Positions 22,600 to 35,700 of a DNA stretch of 64,000 bases are shown piece by piece. Position numbers and translations under genes: made by a program. The number at the start of each line of letters is the position of its first letter. The first letter of the stretch is position 1. The notes beneath the pieces were generated by a model. It had not been told where the DNA came from, ran no database searches, and saw only the letters and a list, made by a program, of their open reading frames with translations. The stretch comes from Benincasa hispida (Eukaryota; Streptophyta; Magnoliopsida; Cucurbitales; Cucurbitaceae): the NCBI RefSeq assembly GCF_009727055.1, contig NC_052357.1:9310720-9374719 (forward strand), in the 5' to 3' direction.

Positions 22600-24240
22600 G
22601 ACCAGGATATTGAGAGGACATTTCGATAAAGACTAAGAGACAACCGCCAATAACAAGAGAGGACCCTAAGAATGGCGGAGCAACCGGAAGAAAGGGCTAC
22701 AAACGCGAACAATATAATGGTCAACCGCATCTTTATAGCGAATGACCGCAATAGACCTATTCGAGACTATGTGTCGCCCAACCTCTACGATTTCTCTCTA
22801 GGAATCATGAGGCCAGTGTTAGACGGATCAAGGTTTGAAATGAAGCTGGTAATGTTGCAGATGATCTAGGCTACTGGGTAGTTTGTAAAGTAGGGATGGG
22901 TTCATGGTGAAGACCCGCACGCCCACCTCTGGAGCTTCATAAGAAAATCTGCAAACCTTTGTGTTCCCGAAATCTCTACAGAAAGAAGTTTTGACTAACT
23001 CTGTTTTCATTTTTCTTTGTGATTGATCAGGCAAGAAAATGGGCATATTCTCTCAACCTGGAGAGGAACTCTTCGTGGGAGACAAGTGGTGGAAAAGTTA
23101 TGAAGAAGTATTTCCCACCAACCGAGAATGCCAGGAGAAGGAAATTTAATAAAAATTTTTGAAACAAGAAAATTGACGAATCGCTCAGCGATGCTTGTGG
23201 CGAGGTTTAAGCGGCTGGTAAGAGATGTCCACATAATGCTTATCAGACTGTCTGCAAGATGGAGATTTTTTACCAAAAACACCCTTTGAACCCTGCATTC
23301 ACAGACCGCTGCCAATGCGGAGGCAAGCGCTGTGTTTTGCTTGACAAAACATATGAGGCCAAGAGTATACCTAGATCGCCATCTCTAAAAATCACGAGGA
23401 TTGACGCGGAAAAGTGATGAGAGATTAAAGAATTAATAGACAATGACGTAAAATAATGAGGCCATCGCATCCCTACAAGAATCAAATGACTACGATGATG
23501 AGTTTGATATAAGGCATCGCAATTAACAACACGGGAGCGAAGAAAGGGCAGGTCAACGTAATTGTGCATCAAACGGCCGCAAGGTTAGTGTTATTCTGTG
23601 GACATGCTCATTCGATTGAAGAAATGAACCAGAAAAATCCAAAGTCAGTGTGCTTTATTAAAGAATAACACCCTAATTCTGATATGTACAACCCCGGGTG
23701 GAGAAACCACCCAAATTTTGCGTGAAAAATCAACAATAAAACTTCCAACCAGTGGCGTAAAAAGGAGGGTCACCTGGATTTTTCCCGCAAAATAATGGTT
23801 CAATGCATAACCAAGCTAGCAACTCGCAAATACTACAATCTTCGTCCTTAAAGAGCTTGTTGAAGCAGTACATTGAGAAAAACGAATCAGTGCTTCAGAA
23901 TTAAGCAACATCCATCCGCAATCTCGAAATTCAGCTGGGACAAATTGCGGGTGAGTTGAAAAATAAACCACAAGGAGTGTTGCTGAGCTCAACTGAGCTT
24001 CCTTGCAACGTTAGGGGTACTAGGAAGGATGCTTAGCAATCTCCATGCTAAGCGACAAAATGACTGCAAAAGTAAGGGAGGAACCCATCGTGACCAACTT
24101 GAATGTGGTGACAACCGAGGACACGTTGACCTATAGTTCGGAAAAGCCTGAGAAAATGAACCCTGAAGTTGCGTCCACCCTCAAGCCTTCAGAACATGAG
24201 ACAGAAGAAGTCCAGCTACCACCAGCTCCGTAAAGATTGA
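22600..24240 (+). pseudogene. Element O gag
   Basis: Starts with NRPIRDYVSPNLYDFSLGIMRP (22,745-22,815) and continues in shifting frames through GEDPHAHL (about 22,909-22,932) and ARKWAYSLN (about 23,033-23,060) to a damaged zinc-knuckle region near 23,590. A Glu/Pro-rich tail lies at 24,045-24,233. It is clearly homologous to the better-preserved gag of Q at 62,650-63,755. Stops at 22,867 and several frameshifts make it non-functional. Gag would form the particle that packages element RNA. Confidence 0.85.
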
Positions 24241-24319
24241 AAGAGAAACAAATTGATGAAGACAAGATCACAACAGTGACAGTAACGTAAAATGCTATGA
24301 TCCCACAAAAAATGAGCGA

Positions 24320-24750
24320 CCAGGAATCTTCACGATACCATGCTCCATTGGAGGGGTCTACAGTGGCCAAACACTATATGATCTTAGGGCGAGTATAAAC
24401 GTAATGCCGCTATCAATCTTCAAACAATTGAATGTTGGCACACTCACGCCCACACAAAGATTCTCCTACTTGTGGACAGATCCCGAATACATCCCGAGGG
24501 AGAGTTGAAAAATGCCGCAATCTCAATTGATAAATTCATCTTACCGGCAGATTTCATCATTTTGAATTGTAAAGCGGATGAAGATACGCCCATCATATTG
24601 GGACGGCCATTTCTCCCGACCGGTCGCGCTCAAATTGATGTACACAAGGAGGAAATCATAATGAACATCAATAGAGAAAGGCTCCGGATTAAGGCAGCCA
24701 AGATTCTGGGAGATCGAGAAAAGAGGGAAAAGCCACCATGGATGTGAAAA
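24320..24750 (+). pseudogene. Element O aspartic protease remnant
   Basis: The sequence reads FTIPCSIGGVYSGQTLYDLRASINVMP, broken across 24,330-24,410, then DKFILPADFIILNCKADEDTPIILGRPFL in the 24,472-24,747 frame. This is the Athila protease with DLGAS changed to DLRAS, which alters the catalytic loop, plus a frameshift near 24,470. The segment ends abruptly and no RT follows. Confidence 0.85.
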
Positions 24751-26113
24751 GACCAGCTTGGAATAAGAAATCCCTGAGTTACTTTATGAATCAACCTCAT
24801 CAGGGACACAATCCTTTTGAATATCTTTTTTCTACATCAATACTTCATGAACTTTTATCATCTTGTTATTATCTATTATCGCATATCTACTTTTTTTACT
24901 TCTTAAAAAAAAATGATTGCAGTGAAGCGATTTTGTTAACTTTTTTTTTCTTCTAATATTTGACCATCTTGATGTTTTTCTTGCAAACGATAGAGGCGAA
25001 CAATTGCAGAGGCACCACACGAAGACGCAATTACTTTATTCTGTCACCGCAGTCCAAAAGAAGAAGGATGTATCAACAAACAATGCAGGCAACAATGCAA
25101 ATTTGGGGGTTGTATTCTTCCTTGACTTTATTCCAAATTTTGTAGTATCGCATCGCATTTCAATTTTGAAAGTTTTATCACCGCATCCTCTTTGATTACT
25201 GCAATCATTTAAAATTGATAAATTTAGTAAGTCACCGCATGTTGTCTCTTTGCCAATTATGATTTCAATGATGAAACACATGCTTCTTTTTTTTCATTTA
25301 CATTAGAGTCTACTTAATCTTAGAAAAGTCACCTCATGAAATATTTCTAGAAGTTAGCGGTCTGCTAACTTTCTTTCAAACTGACCCTTTACCAAACTTC
25401 CTAAGAACATCGTATGACTTCTTTCAATCTTTTGACAATGGGGACATTGCCGCATTTTATATTCGGGGATGAGGTATTTATTGTCGACCTTGCTAAAAAA
25501 AAAAGAGAAAAATTTTTTAGAATAACAACTCCACTGTTAACGCAATGAGGAAACCCATGTTGATAAGAGTTAAGTTGTGAAGGGCACTTACCCATAGTTG
25601 GATATCCGCATGACACACGTGGGGGCAAGCCAAAACGAAAGTAAGTTGCCAGGATCAACGCATAACTAAATGACCGCAACTCCGCCGCCAAGTAGGTATG
25701 AGTTTAGTCTAAAAACAGTGTCTTGCTCGTAGTTGGATGTCCGCATGACACACGTGGAGGAAAGCCAAAACGAAGGCAAGGCACTTGGATCAGCGCAAGA
25801 TCAGAGAAAAATAATAATGTAAAAAATATGCAAGGATAAAAATCATTTAACACCCCAGTAAAAAAAAGTTCTTTTTGAAATAAATCACGCGATGTCCTGG
25901 AATCTAGTAAATTTTTTTTTTAAGGTTAAACTTGCAGTCCCTAGGTTTTAGAAATATTTTTAGAAGAGACTTGAATAAAACTTAAGGAAATTTTGGTGTA
26001 TAGAATTTGAATGAAGTACCCTTGAGAAATCTAGCAAAAGAGATTGCGACTGACTTTCTAAAGGAAATCTTTAGCTTATGCTTGAAGACAATCATTGTTT
26101 AAATTTAGGGGTC
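24751..26113 (+). other. Element O 3' non-coding region
   Basis: No gene. Two related 70-bp segments (about 25,585-25,665 and 25,725-25,795) each contain GTTGGAT-TCCGCATGACACACGTG followed by AGCCAAAACGAA. Their reverse complement appears in the tandem array at 54,064-60,140, linking both to one Athila family. Purine tracts AATTTGGGGGTTG (25,099-25,111) and AAATTTAGGGGTC (26,101-26,113) lie before the 3' LTR. Confidence 0.65.
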
Positions 26114-27370
26114 TAATAACGGACCGAAATGCACGTTATTACCATGCTAAATTATTAAACAATGAAGGTTTGCATTGATAAAATATGTTAGATTACGTCC
26201 AAAAAGCATTAAGTTCATAACATTGCGGTTGTATGCATTCATCGTATAGAAACAGTTAATTTTTGTATTTTTATGCAAAATATGCGTTGACGCAAGGCGG
26301 AAAGTGCGATCACAAGAAATCAATGGTCGAGCACAGAGTTACCGCAAGGCTTTGCAGTGATTTGTGCTTGCAAACATCTGCTCAAGAAGGATTGCCACAT
26401 AGAGTCGGCATAACTTAGTGGGCGCATCTGAGTGAAAGACATAATTAATCACGATGGGATAGAAAGTTGATGACGGTTGAATCTGAATTAAGTTGACAAA
26501 CCACTAACGATAACAAGTACACTCAGCTTTTCGGTGACAAATATTTGGTGCATCAGTCAGAGAATTAAAGCCATCCCATCTGTGCAATCATAAGAGAAAA
26601 GCCACCTTTCACCCCGCAGCTTTATAAATATCGAAGGCAACCTTCAGAAAAGGGGTTTAGCTGGTTCAGCAAGTTCAGATACTTAGAGAATTTTCCCCTT
26701 AGAATAGCCTTATTCTTGGTTTTTCTTTTCTTTTAAGGTGGAGCGAGAGAAGGGAAGAGACGTCGGAAGATCGCTCAAGGCAACTCGAGAGAGAACCCGG
26801 AGGCGTGGAAAAACAGAGAGCGGGCCGACTCTCGCGAGAGCGAGACTATCTTTTGAACAAAGTAGAAAAGACAGTGTAAAAGCCTTGGGAAGCAAGAGAT
26901 TGCTCCAGGCTTATGTGTAGGTCCTATAGACTTATCGCATATATCGCATGCGTTCTAGTACTAGAAGCCGTAGCATCTGCGTCGAGAGATGGTTTGCTAT
27001 TGTATGTGTGTTGCATGGTCGTATAACATGAACGCATCTTAGGAAGTGTTAGCCAAACCCTTCTCAACTCGTTCACTGCATACTCATCACATCTTCTGTT
27101 TTATCAACTCTTTTCAAAACTCCACCGCATTTGTTTATTTTTATTACCGCAAACAACAATCCAAACAACTATTTGATCATTTGGTTACCGCAAAGTCTTC
27201 TTGAAAATCACCACCGCAAAACTGTTTTTCCAAGTCCCTGAGTTCGACCCTGGACTTACTAGGAAACTCAGTGGGGTTTATACTTAGATTCCACTAAGAA
27301 AACTTGTTGCTCAACACAATTCCATCACCGCATTTCATTCTATATTTTCACCGCATAAAATAACGCATCA
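26114..27370 (+). repeat. Element O 3' LTR (internally deleted)
   Basis: Begins TAATAACGGACCGAAATGC (TG mutated to TA) and ends ...AACGCATCA. It aligns with the 5' LTR except for a deletion at about 26,910, where CCAGGCT joins directly to TATGTGTAGG. Confidence 0.86.
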
Positions 27371-27972
27371 GATACCCTCGCACACATGTCTCTATATGAA
27401 TAATTAGGATCAGATCGTTTGTAGCACTTTACAACATTTGTAACACCTACAAAGCATGCCATATCCGTAGTGTCACTAGGATAAGGTACCCAACCTTATC
27501 CATTTATTATAAATCGTTTAGGTTATTATTTAAACAAGATCCACTTGTATGTCTTTACATACTTCTTTAAATTACATAAAATAACATAGGATGTTAGTTT
27601 ATTGGATTGAGTATATGATCATAAAATAACACTTATTTTCATAAAATAACATCTATTTTATTAATAACAATACGTTTATATGATGTTTACAAACTATGAG
27701 ATTGCAAGAGATTTCGGATACCAATCCCAACAATATAAATATCACATTTTTATATGTATACACCTCTTTATGAATTCATTTCATATAAATCCAATATTTG
27801 AATCTTATTCAAATATATCTCTCTTACATAATTAATATCATATCTATAATTAATCATTATATAGTAATCTCGTTAATATAAAATTCCCTAATTTGATTTG
27901 AACAATTTAAATTATTCTTCATTATTATCCTTTAGTGCACTAACAAGAATACCTTATGGACCTACAGATTAA

Positions 27973-29877
27973 TGTTGGGTTGGGTGTCCTAAAACTCACA
28001 GTTTGTAAAATTAAACATATTTTATTAACAATAAAGATGTTATTTAACATTTCTTTAATAAAGTTGTTATTGAATCTATTAATTATATTCATAAAGTTTA
28101 AATCCAATAAACTAAGATCCATGGCTATTATATGAATACTTGAACTTTATGTAGAGACATAAAAATGGATCAAAGTTCAAGTAAATAGCCAAAACGGTCT
28201 ATAGTACATGATTAAGGTTGGGTACCTTATTCTGGTAACACTATTGGATGCGACATACTTTGTAGCTATTACAAGTTGTTGTAAAGGTGCTACAAACGAA
28301 GTGATCCTGATTCGTTCATGTATTAACATGAGGAGTGGGTGCGTTCGATGTAATGAGTTTGCATAAGATCGGACCTAGGTAGCTCGATCTTAGTCCTAAG
28401 CTAACTATGAACTCCTGTCTATTCGAGATTATCATTAGATTTGCATGGGTGAGGGTTGGCTTAACAAGCTGGTTCAATAAGCCTCCCATTTCAGGGGTAA
28501 GACCGGATAGATAGTTGAGGACATAAGGTGCAAGATATAATTCACGCCTACTCGATTTAGGGATAGAAGAAAGGTTGTTCTCTAAAGTACTGAATCTAGG
28601 TCTTGAACAAGGGGCCCTACCCTCTTATTGGCCTGAGAGGGATCCAGTTTAGTGATTGGATCATAAACCAATTGTTAATTAGAGGATCGGTGGGAACTTA
28701 AGGAACACGACATAATATCGAGGGTAAAACAACATATTGACCCAACTGTTATTATGAACAACTTGTGAAGGGTCGACTTACTGATTATGGTTATATCATG
28801 TGGGCACAAATATATCTACAGTGAGGAAAGTGCAACTATCGAACTATAGTGGTATGACTTGATAGTTAACGAGTATTGTTTAATTTGGTCTAAAGAGTTT
28901 AGTCAATTAACCTTAATCATTGGAGCTCATGATCTGTAGGTTCATAAGGTCTCTTTACTAGCTCGTAAAACATGAACACCTTGAATTATTAAAATGAGTG
29001 AGTTTGGAATGATGTCAATTTGAATTGTTCAAACTAAAATTAGGGTTTTGAGTTTGAATAAATTCAAAATCAAATTAGGGTTTGTTTAATTATATTCAAT
29101 ATAATTAACGTTTAATTTGTTGAAATTAAAGAAAATTGGAGAGTTTATAATGTTTAAATATTGATTTAAATATTAATTACATGAATAAGATTCATGTTGG
29201 AAATTAGATGTGTGATTAATTTGATATTTGATATTTAATTAATTAATTAATTAAAAATCAAATTAATTTCAATGTTAATATTCAATTTGAGAAATTGAAT
29301 ATTGAAATGTTGAATTTGATTAATTAGCAATTAATTAGATTTTTAGAAATTAAGGTTTTTTTTGGAAAAAATGGAGAAAATAAGGGTTTTCCCACTTTCA
29401 CCTTTAAGCATGAGGTGCTTCTCATGACAATCACACAATTCCCACTTGAATTGGGAAGTAGCTGCTGGCCATCAATCAGATTGAATGTAGTTGCATGTTG
29501 AGATTCAATAAAAACTCTGAGATTTGAAGATGAATCAGAGGAACTTGAGCTGGAAAATAGTTTCTGCTTCTTCATCTTCTTCCTCACAAACTCTCTCAAT
29601 TTTCTTCACCAAATTCACTCAAATTCGTCTTCCACCACTCAAATTCAAGGCTGAGAATAGTAGAGAAGATCTCTTGATGGTTCACTATCGATTTGGAACT
29701 GATTTGGAGTGAAGAACAACTTGGAATTAGAAGATTTCATCAAAGGTAAGTTTAACTTGAAATCCACTTTAGTTTTTTTTTTTTTTTTTTAAATAACATG
29801 TTTAGAACTCAAATTAGATATAATTAGATTGCTTATTGATTCTGTTTGCTTCAATTGCTTGCTTGTGTATTCCATCA
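27973..29877 (+). repeat. Solo copia LTR M
   Basis: Starts TGTTGGGTTGGGTGTCC and ends ...GTATTCCATCA, 1.9 kb, plus strand. It lies within LTR L with flanks ATTAA and ATTAG, a 5-bp target duplication with one later change. Stem-loops H1 (28,259-28,296), H4 (28,620-28,641) and H3 (28,834-28,867) are present, H1 with a perfect 8-bp outer stem. No internal region. Confidence 0.85.
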
Positions 29878-30871
29878 ATTAGAAATTCTATTGAAATGAG
29901 ATTAATTGATTTAACTTTTAATCCAATTAATCAATATTCATTAACTACTGATCACTCCATTAAAGACCGATAGTTGCACTTTTCGCACTGTAGATATATT
30001 TATGTATTTATGGATATAAACAATCAATAGAGCGATGACTCTTCACAAATGCTTATAACTACAACTTGGTCAAAATACCATTTTACCCTGCGGTTACATT
30101 TAATTCCTTAAGTTACTATTGATTCCTCTAATGAATAAAAAGTTTATAGTCCAACCATAAACTAACACCTCTTAGGCCAGTGAGAGGTTGATACCTCATT
30201 ATTCAAGACCCGAAAACAACTATTAAGAGAGCAATTTATCTACTTTTCCAAGGAATGAGAAGAAGTGAATTCCATCTTGCATAACTGTGTTCCCAACTCC
30301 TTAATCAAATAAATTCCCAAAATAGTAGGTTTATTGAATCGACTATCATGGCCACTATCACTTACACAGATCAAAGAACTGTCGTCATAAACATGAATTC
30401 ACAACCCACTTAAGATTAAGGACAAGTCTCCTATGGTCATCCTAGTGAAATATTAGTTTCTTCAAGTAACGATGTTATAAAGCGAAACTAATTATTTCGT
30501 GGTTCGGTCTATATATAAACTTCTTTATACATGGTACTCCCACTCACATGTCTTTACATGAACAATATGATTCATATTGTTTGTAATACTTATATCTAAT
30601 GTTACAATTACAAAGTGAACCTTATCCGCAGTGTTACCAGGATAAGACACCCAACCTTCATCCATTTATGCAAACCTTTTAGGTTATTATTTGAACATGA
30701 ACTACTTATATGTCAACCATATACTGTTCAAGTGACATCATATAACCTCGAATCTTAGTTTATTGGATTGAATTAATGCTGTCTACATGTCAAATAAAAT
30801 ATCTATGATTTTATTAGATAAATAATTTGTGTTAACAAAACTAAAAAAGAATTAGGACATCAATCCCAGCA

Positions 30872-31420
30872 TAGGTGTGTTTCCAGCTCCTTACTCGGAT
30901 AAATCTCCAAAATGGTAGGCTTATTGAGTCGACTAATATGATTACTCTCATCCATATAAATCAAAAGTTGCCCTCATAAACAAGAGTTCACAAGTCATTC
31001 AGGATTAAGGTCAAGTCACCTATTGTCATCTTAGTGAAATATTGGTTTCTTCAAACAATGCGATTATAAAGAGAAACCAATCATTTTGCAGTCCGATCTT
31101 GTATAAACTTTTATACAGGATACCCCCACTCACATATCTCCACATGAACAATTTGACTCATATTATCTGTAATATTTACAATCCATGTAATAATTACAAA
31201 GTAAGCTGTATCCGTAGTATTACTAAGATAAGACACCTAACCTTATTCATTTGTTGTGGACCTTTTAGACTATAACTTGAACATAAACCACTTGTATACT
31301 TATCACATACTATTCAAATGACACAACATAACATTCAATCTTAGTTTATTAGATTGAATTAGTGCAATCTGAATGTCAAATAAAATATTTCTTATTTTAT
31401 TAAATAAATAGTTTGTTATC
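30872..31420 (-). repeat. LTR K, upper part (truncated)
   Basis: Continues LTR K after the TAGGT duplication. It contains stem-loop H2 (31,100-31,117) with perfect 8-bp arms TGTATAAA/TTTATACA. The expected LTR terminus is missing: sequence similarity stops near 31,420 in AT-rich DNA upstream of the host gene. Confidence 0.75.
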
Positions 31421-32120
31421 CCTCTACATAAGCACTTTAAATAAATATCCCTATTTATTAATTCCCCTCCTTAAACCCTTATCACATGTATATAATTATT
31501 TTCAAGTCCCCAAAATAACTCAACTCCCAATTAATTATTTCAAACTCAAATATTTCCAAATTTGCAAAATCTCTTATCATCAAAATTTAAATTGAATTAT
31601 TTTAACACAATAATTCAATTTAAATTCTTTAAATTCAACCTGCCTCAAAAAATTAAAATAATAAATTCAAATATTACTTAGAAAACTTGGGAGGTAACAA
31701 AACATATATTTAAAAACATGAAATACAACTATATTTTCGTTGAATTTATTGTTTTCAAATTTTTTGTTTCAAATTCTCTATCAAACGGTCCTAAGTTTTT
31801 CTCCATTTTTTGATTTGGAAACAAAAACTCAGAAGAAAACTTGGAAATTTACTAACTATTAAAAAAACTCCCTAAGCTCTCTTAGGATCGAAGCCCCTTG
31901 AAGACCAGAATAAGAAACATATTTCTAACACTTCTAACACCCATCTCAAAAGAAGAAGGAAAAAAAAAAAGTGAAATGAACCGAACCGGTTTGATTTTAC
32001 AGAGTCAGATTGAACCGAGAGGCTTCGATTCGGTTATCAGTTTGAACCGAACCGACTCCATGGAATGCCTTGCGTTTGGTTTTAGGGTTTCTCCAATTTA
32101 GAATCTTTCCTTCGGCTGTC
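31421..32120 (+). promoter_or_regulatory. Upstream region of the host gene
   Basis: Non-coding, AT-rich to about 31,800. GAACCGAACCG occurs twice (31,978-31,988 and 32,044-32,054) with further CCGA words between. A pyrimidine-rich CCTCTCTCTCCCTGTC stretch at about 32,129-32,145 could be a plant core-promoter Y patch or the 5' UTR. No definite TATA box was identified. Confidence 0.4.
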
Positions 32121-32662
32121 AGCCAGTGGCCTCTCTCTCCCTGTCTTTGCATTTGCTGACTCAATCACACACTGCCACCCTCGCTCAGCCACCGTTGCTG
32201 TCGACTACGCAGCCACCGTCGCCGTCGATTTCTTCCGACATCGCTTCCCATTGGAAATTGAAGTATATTGGGTTGCCTTTTTTCTTTTTCTTTATTAGTT
32301 ACTATTTTCAGTGTCGAGAGACCAAATATATATGCTGTTAGATATTGCTCTGTGAATGGAGAAATACTAGGGTGGATAGGGGCCTGACTCGCATTAGTCC
32401 TTAAATGGATGAAGTTGGCGGTAATGGACCTTCTCTCTCTCCTCTTTATGTTCAAGCTAAGACGATAGAAACATATAGCTTTTCTTTTTAATTTCTATCA
32501 TTTTATTTACTAACGCAATTCCTTACGAACTTATACTTTTCAGGAGGAGGAGGAGGAGGAGGAGGAGGTGGAGGAGGAGGAGGAGGGCCATGAATCTTGT
32601 AGGAAGAGACAGCTTAAGACACTAAGAGATAAGTAGATACTTCGTCGAGCTACCGGTTAGGA
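32120..32662 (+). other. Probable 5' UTR with an intron and a GGA microsatellite
   Basis: Plausible leader exon to about 32,262, then a possible intron with donor GTATAT at 32,263 and acceptor CTTTTCAG ending at 32,543. A (GGA)n tract follows at 32,544-32,587, then about 75 bp before the ATG at 32,663. The splice sites are chosen by eye without transcript support. Confidence 0.4.
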
Positions 32663-32701
32663 ATGGGGTCCGAGCAGAACAGATTCCCTCAGCAGGAACG
32701 G
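32663..32701 (+). CDS. Coding exon 1 of the host gene
   Basis: Thirteen codons, MGSEQNRFPQQER, ending at a codon boundary before GTATGAG. Too short to stand out alone. It is supported by the exact phase match to exon 2 and by the conserved N-terminal motif of the family. Confidence 0.85.
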
Positions 32702-35700
32702 GTATGAGTCCCTTCCCTCACAGATCGATTGTTCTGCTAATATCTAGTTTATTGCTCGGGAATATGGTGGTTTTTGCACATTGTTTCTTATAACAGTAGA
32801 TGTAGATCTAGGGTACTCTTAGTACCATCTAACTTGTTTAGGCTTTGGATTTACTTTGTAGGCAATGACATTCTCTTTTTTGCCTTTCCTTCTCTAAATC
32901 TTGGGTTGCTTTCTCTGCCAACCCATTATTTTCTTGCAAATCTGTTCAATCCATCCCTTTTCTACCGAATTATTTTACGGATGCGGATTCCATGTACTTG
33001 ATGGTTATTTGGCTAGTTTTTTTGTTAGTTTTACTTTTACTGTCTGATATGACGGGTGTTATGTCACCTTCTCGTCTTGATCTGGTTTATGATCATTCCA
33101 CCTCTGTGAATCATTCCTTAGTTTCAGTTTCAATCCTGAATTCCTTCCTTTAATCATAGTTTTGACTTACTCTTTTTCTTATGCACACTTGTAATTTACT
33201 TAAATCCTTCAAGGTGAGATGCATCTGTCCTACCTGAGAATTTGGTTCCAGTTGTTGGTTTCATTTGCTATTAGAAAATATTTAATTATGCGTTAATTAC
33301 TTCATGATGTAATTAGTTAATTAATGTTCTGCTTCTATATAAAAATTCAATTTGCATAAATACTGGACAATTTTTTTAGCATGGCTATATATTTTTCTAT
33401 TTTTGGATAAAAGGACTGAACTTTCATTGAGAAAACATAAAAGAATACGAGGAGAATACAAGAAAACCAACCCGAACCAACATAAAGAAAATGGCTCAAA
33501 TCAAGCAAGATGAAACCTAACACATAATTATAAAAGTCCTTATACATCAACTTCCGAGGAAGGTATGGAACCTAACAAGGGACCAAATTGTTAGACCTCC
33601 GATTCAAAAATTGTATAGGAGGGAAGGCAGAAGTGGCAGTATAGCTATGGACATGGTCTAGGAAGGTAGGTTTTTAGTAGATTTGTGGTTCAGGAATGTT
33701 TGTAAAGGGAGTTACAACTTCCCTAGTTAGTTATGGTGGTTTTCCTTTTATATACAATATTTCGATGTTTGTGTGATGGTTAGTGCTTTGAGTGATCTAG
33801 GATATTTTGGAAGAAAAGGATGATCCCCCTTGAACAGGGTAAGTTGTACATTTTGTGAATTTCATCTTATAAAGGAGATACCCACCGCAAACTTCTTCTG
33901 TTATTGTTTCGCCCCTCTGAATGCATGATTGTTCATAATTTCAACAAAGACCCCGAAGCAAAGCACAAATGACCCCTTTTACTAAGGTCGGATGATGCAA
34001 CAACTCCTCGAACATGGTATTGGAAACTCCTAATGTCGAGGATTGGGAAGAGATCCTTAAACTCTTTTATAAAGGAGATACCTACTGCGAACTTCTTCCC
34101 TAGATTGTTTCAACCCTTTGAACACATGATTGTTCATAATTTCACGAAGACCCTGAAGCAAAGCTTAAATGACGCCTTTTTAAGGTAAAAAATTATACAA
34201 CAACTCTGAACATGGAACTGAAAACTCCTAATGTCGAGGATTGAATCCTTATGATGTTTGGTCCCTGGTTAGATATCATGTTTCTTTTTGGGTCTTGATT
34301 TCAAAGGCTTATGATTTTGTTAATTAGAGCTTCTTTCTTTGGTGGGGTTTCCTTCTTTTGTGGGTGTGGTTCTTTTTATATGCCCATGTATTGTTTCATT
34401 TATTCTTAATGAAAGTTGTTTCCATTTTAAAAAAAAATGTTGGTTGGAGGCAGGTGTAGGTAGAAGGAGATTGAATGCAGGAAGGGAGAGATGGAGGGAA
34501 AGCAAAGTGGGAGATGTTGAGTTTTTCAAGATTAGTTTTTATTTATTTTTTTTATAAATTTACAAACTCTTTTACAAACTTTATTTTGTGGGCTTTTAAT
34601 GGGCACTTTGTGGTATGTTGGGTTTTTGTCTTTATTGGGTTTAAGTGAGCCCATATAACTTATTGGGTTTATGCACATTCAGATTTTAAACCAAAGAAAA
34701 AAAAACTTGGGTGCATCCTGAGCTGTCAGACAAAAAACTTTACCTTCTTGGAGATTTTAACCTTTTACAACAAAGATAAAATTGGAACACCAGGAGAGGA
34801 GGGATTACCAAAATTATAGGAAACAGATTTGCATGTAAACCTTTCAAAAGGATTAGTAATACAAGTATGAAGATCCCTCCTCCCTAGACAAACAGAGAAA
34901 TCCCCTAGTAAAGATAAAAGGGTCAAGATATCTGTTGTTTCCCTATGGAATAATGGCCTTCTAAACCTAAGGTCAAGAGAGGAGGAAAACCCCAGGAAGA
35001 AAGGATGAAAGCCATCAAATGAAGCCACATGGAAGACAAATGGCATAAACAAGGGAATTGAGATTATAGAGCAAAGGGGTGTATCACCCTATCAAATGTC
35101 TTCCTATCAAAAGTAGGTGATCCCATCCCCCACCACATTGTGAAGTTTGAACATAGAGTGAAAAGAAAGGACCTCAGAAACACCTGTCCACAAGTGGTTG
35201 GAAGTGGTTTTCGTTCCCCACTCAGAATCCATTCGAATGGGTGTTAGCATCACAGTTAATTAATGTTCATTATAATCTACATACAAATCTTTATGCATCA
35301 TATGATGAAGTTTTAAGAGAATATTACACATTATACAAGTTGCTTGATGGTTTTATGTTCTTTTTAGTAGGAACCTGAAGTAGTGGGTCAGTTTTACTCA
35401 TCCTCAAGCAACATGTTACTTGTCTTTCTCCATAGAGCGAGTGGAATTTCAGGCTTCCAAAAGTTTACCAACATTTTCCAGCTTAAGAACAATTTTAACT
35501 GCAGAATTAGAGGTTATAACTCATTTTAAGGATTAAGAAAAGAAATAGTTGGATGAGACTAAACTTCCAAAAAACTCTATTATTGATTCAACCTCGGGGG
35601 TTGGATGCATGCAGTAAAATAGGCCTTGGACTCAATTAAGGACCCATAAGTTTAGAAGCTAGAACTCACTGTAACATCTACTTGAGATTTAAGAATGTTT

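Larger units (their letters stand above)
20816..27370 (+). mobile_element. Athila-like Ty3/gypsy element O, RT and integrase deleted
   Basis: Two LTRs (20,816-22,505 and 26,114-27,370), a tRNA-Asp-type primer-binding site (22,512-22,529), gag and a protease are recognisable in order. No RT, RNase H or integrase is found between the protease at 24,747 and the 3' LTR. The flanks GATAT (20,811-20,815) and GATAC (27,371-27,375) are the 5-bp target duplication with one later change. A non-autonomous derivative, about 6.55 kb. Confidence 0.87.
19128..27732 (-). repeat. LTR J, split by Athila-like element O
   Basis: The minus-strand LTR begins TGTTGGGATTGG at 27,732 and ends ...CCCTTCA at 19,128. 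It is flanked by ATATAAAT on both sides (19,120-19,127 and 27,733-27,740), 8 bp rather than the usual 5. Element O splits it at 20,811-27,375. An (AT)n run lies near 19,645-19,662. Confidence 0.78.
18703..30871 (-). repeat. Solo LTR L with nested J, O and M
   Basis: The minus-strand LTR begins TGCTGGGATTGATGTCC at 30,871 and ends ...TTCTTCA at 18,703. It is flanked by the 5-bp target duplication TAGGT (18,698-18,702 and 30,872-30,876). Its own sequence is 18,703-19,127, 27,741-27,972 and 29,878-30,871; the rest is nested insertions. Its stem-loops H1 (30,580-30,614) and H3 (29,943-29,975) carry paired changes. Confidence 0.82.

Noticed and set aside
32126..32341. 71-codon Ser/Leu-rich frame upstream of the host gene
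   Set aside because: Begins at GTG and overlaps the proposed 5' UTR and its intron. A leader exon fits better than a protein.
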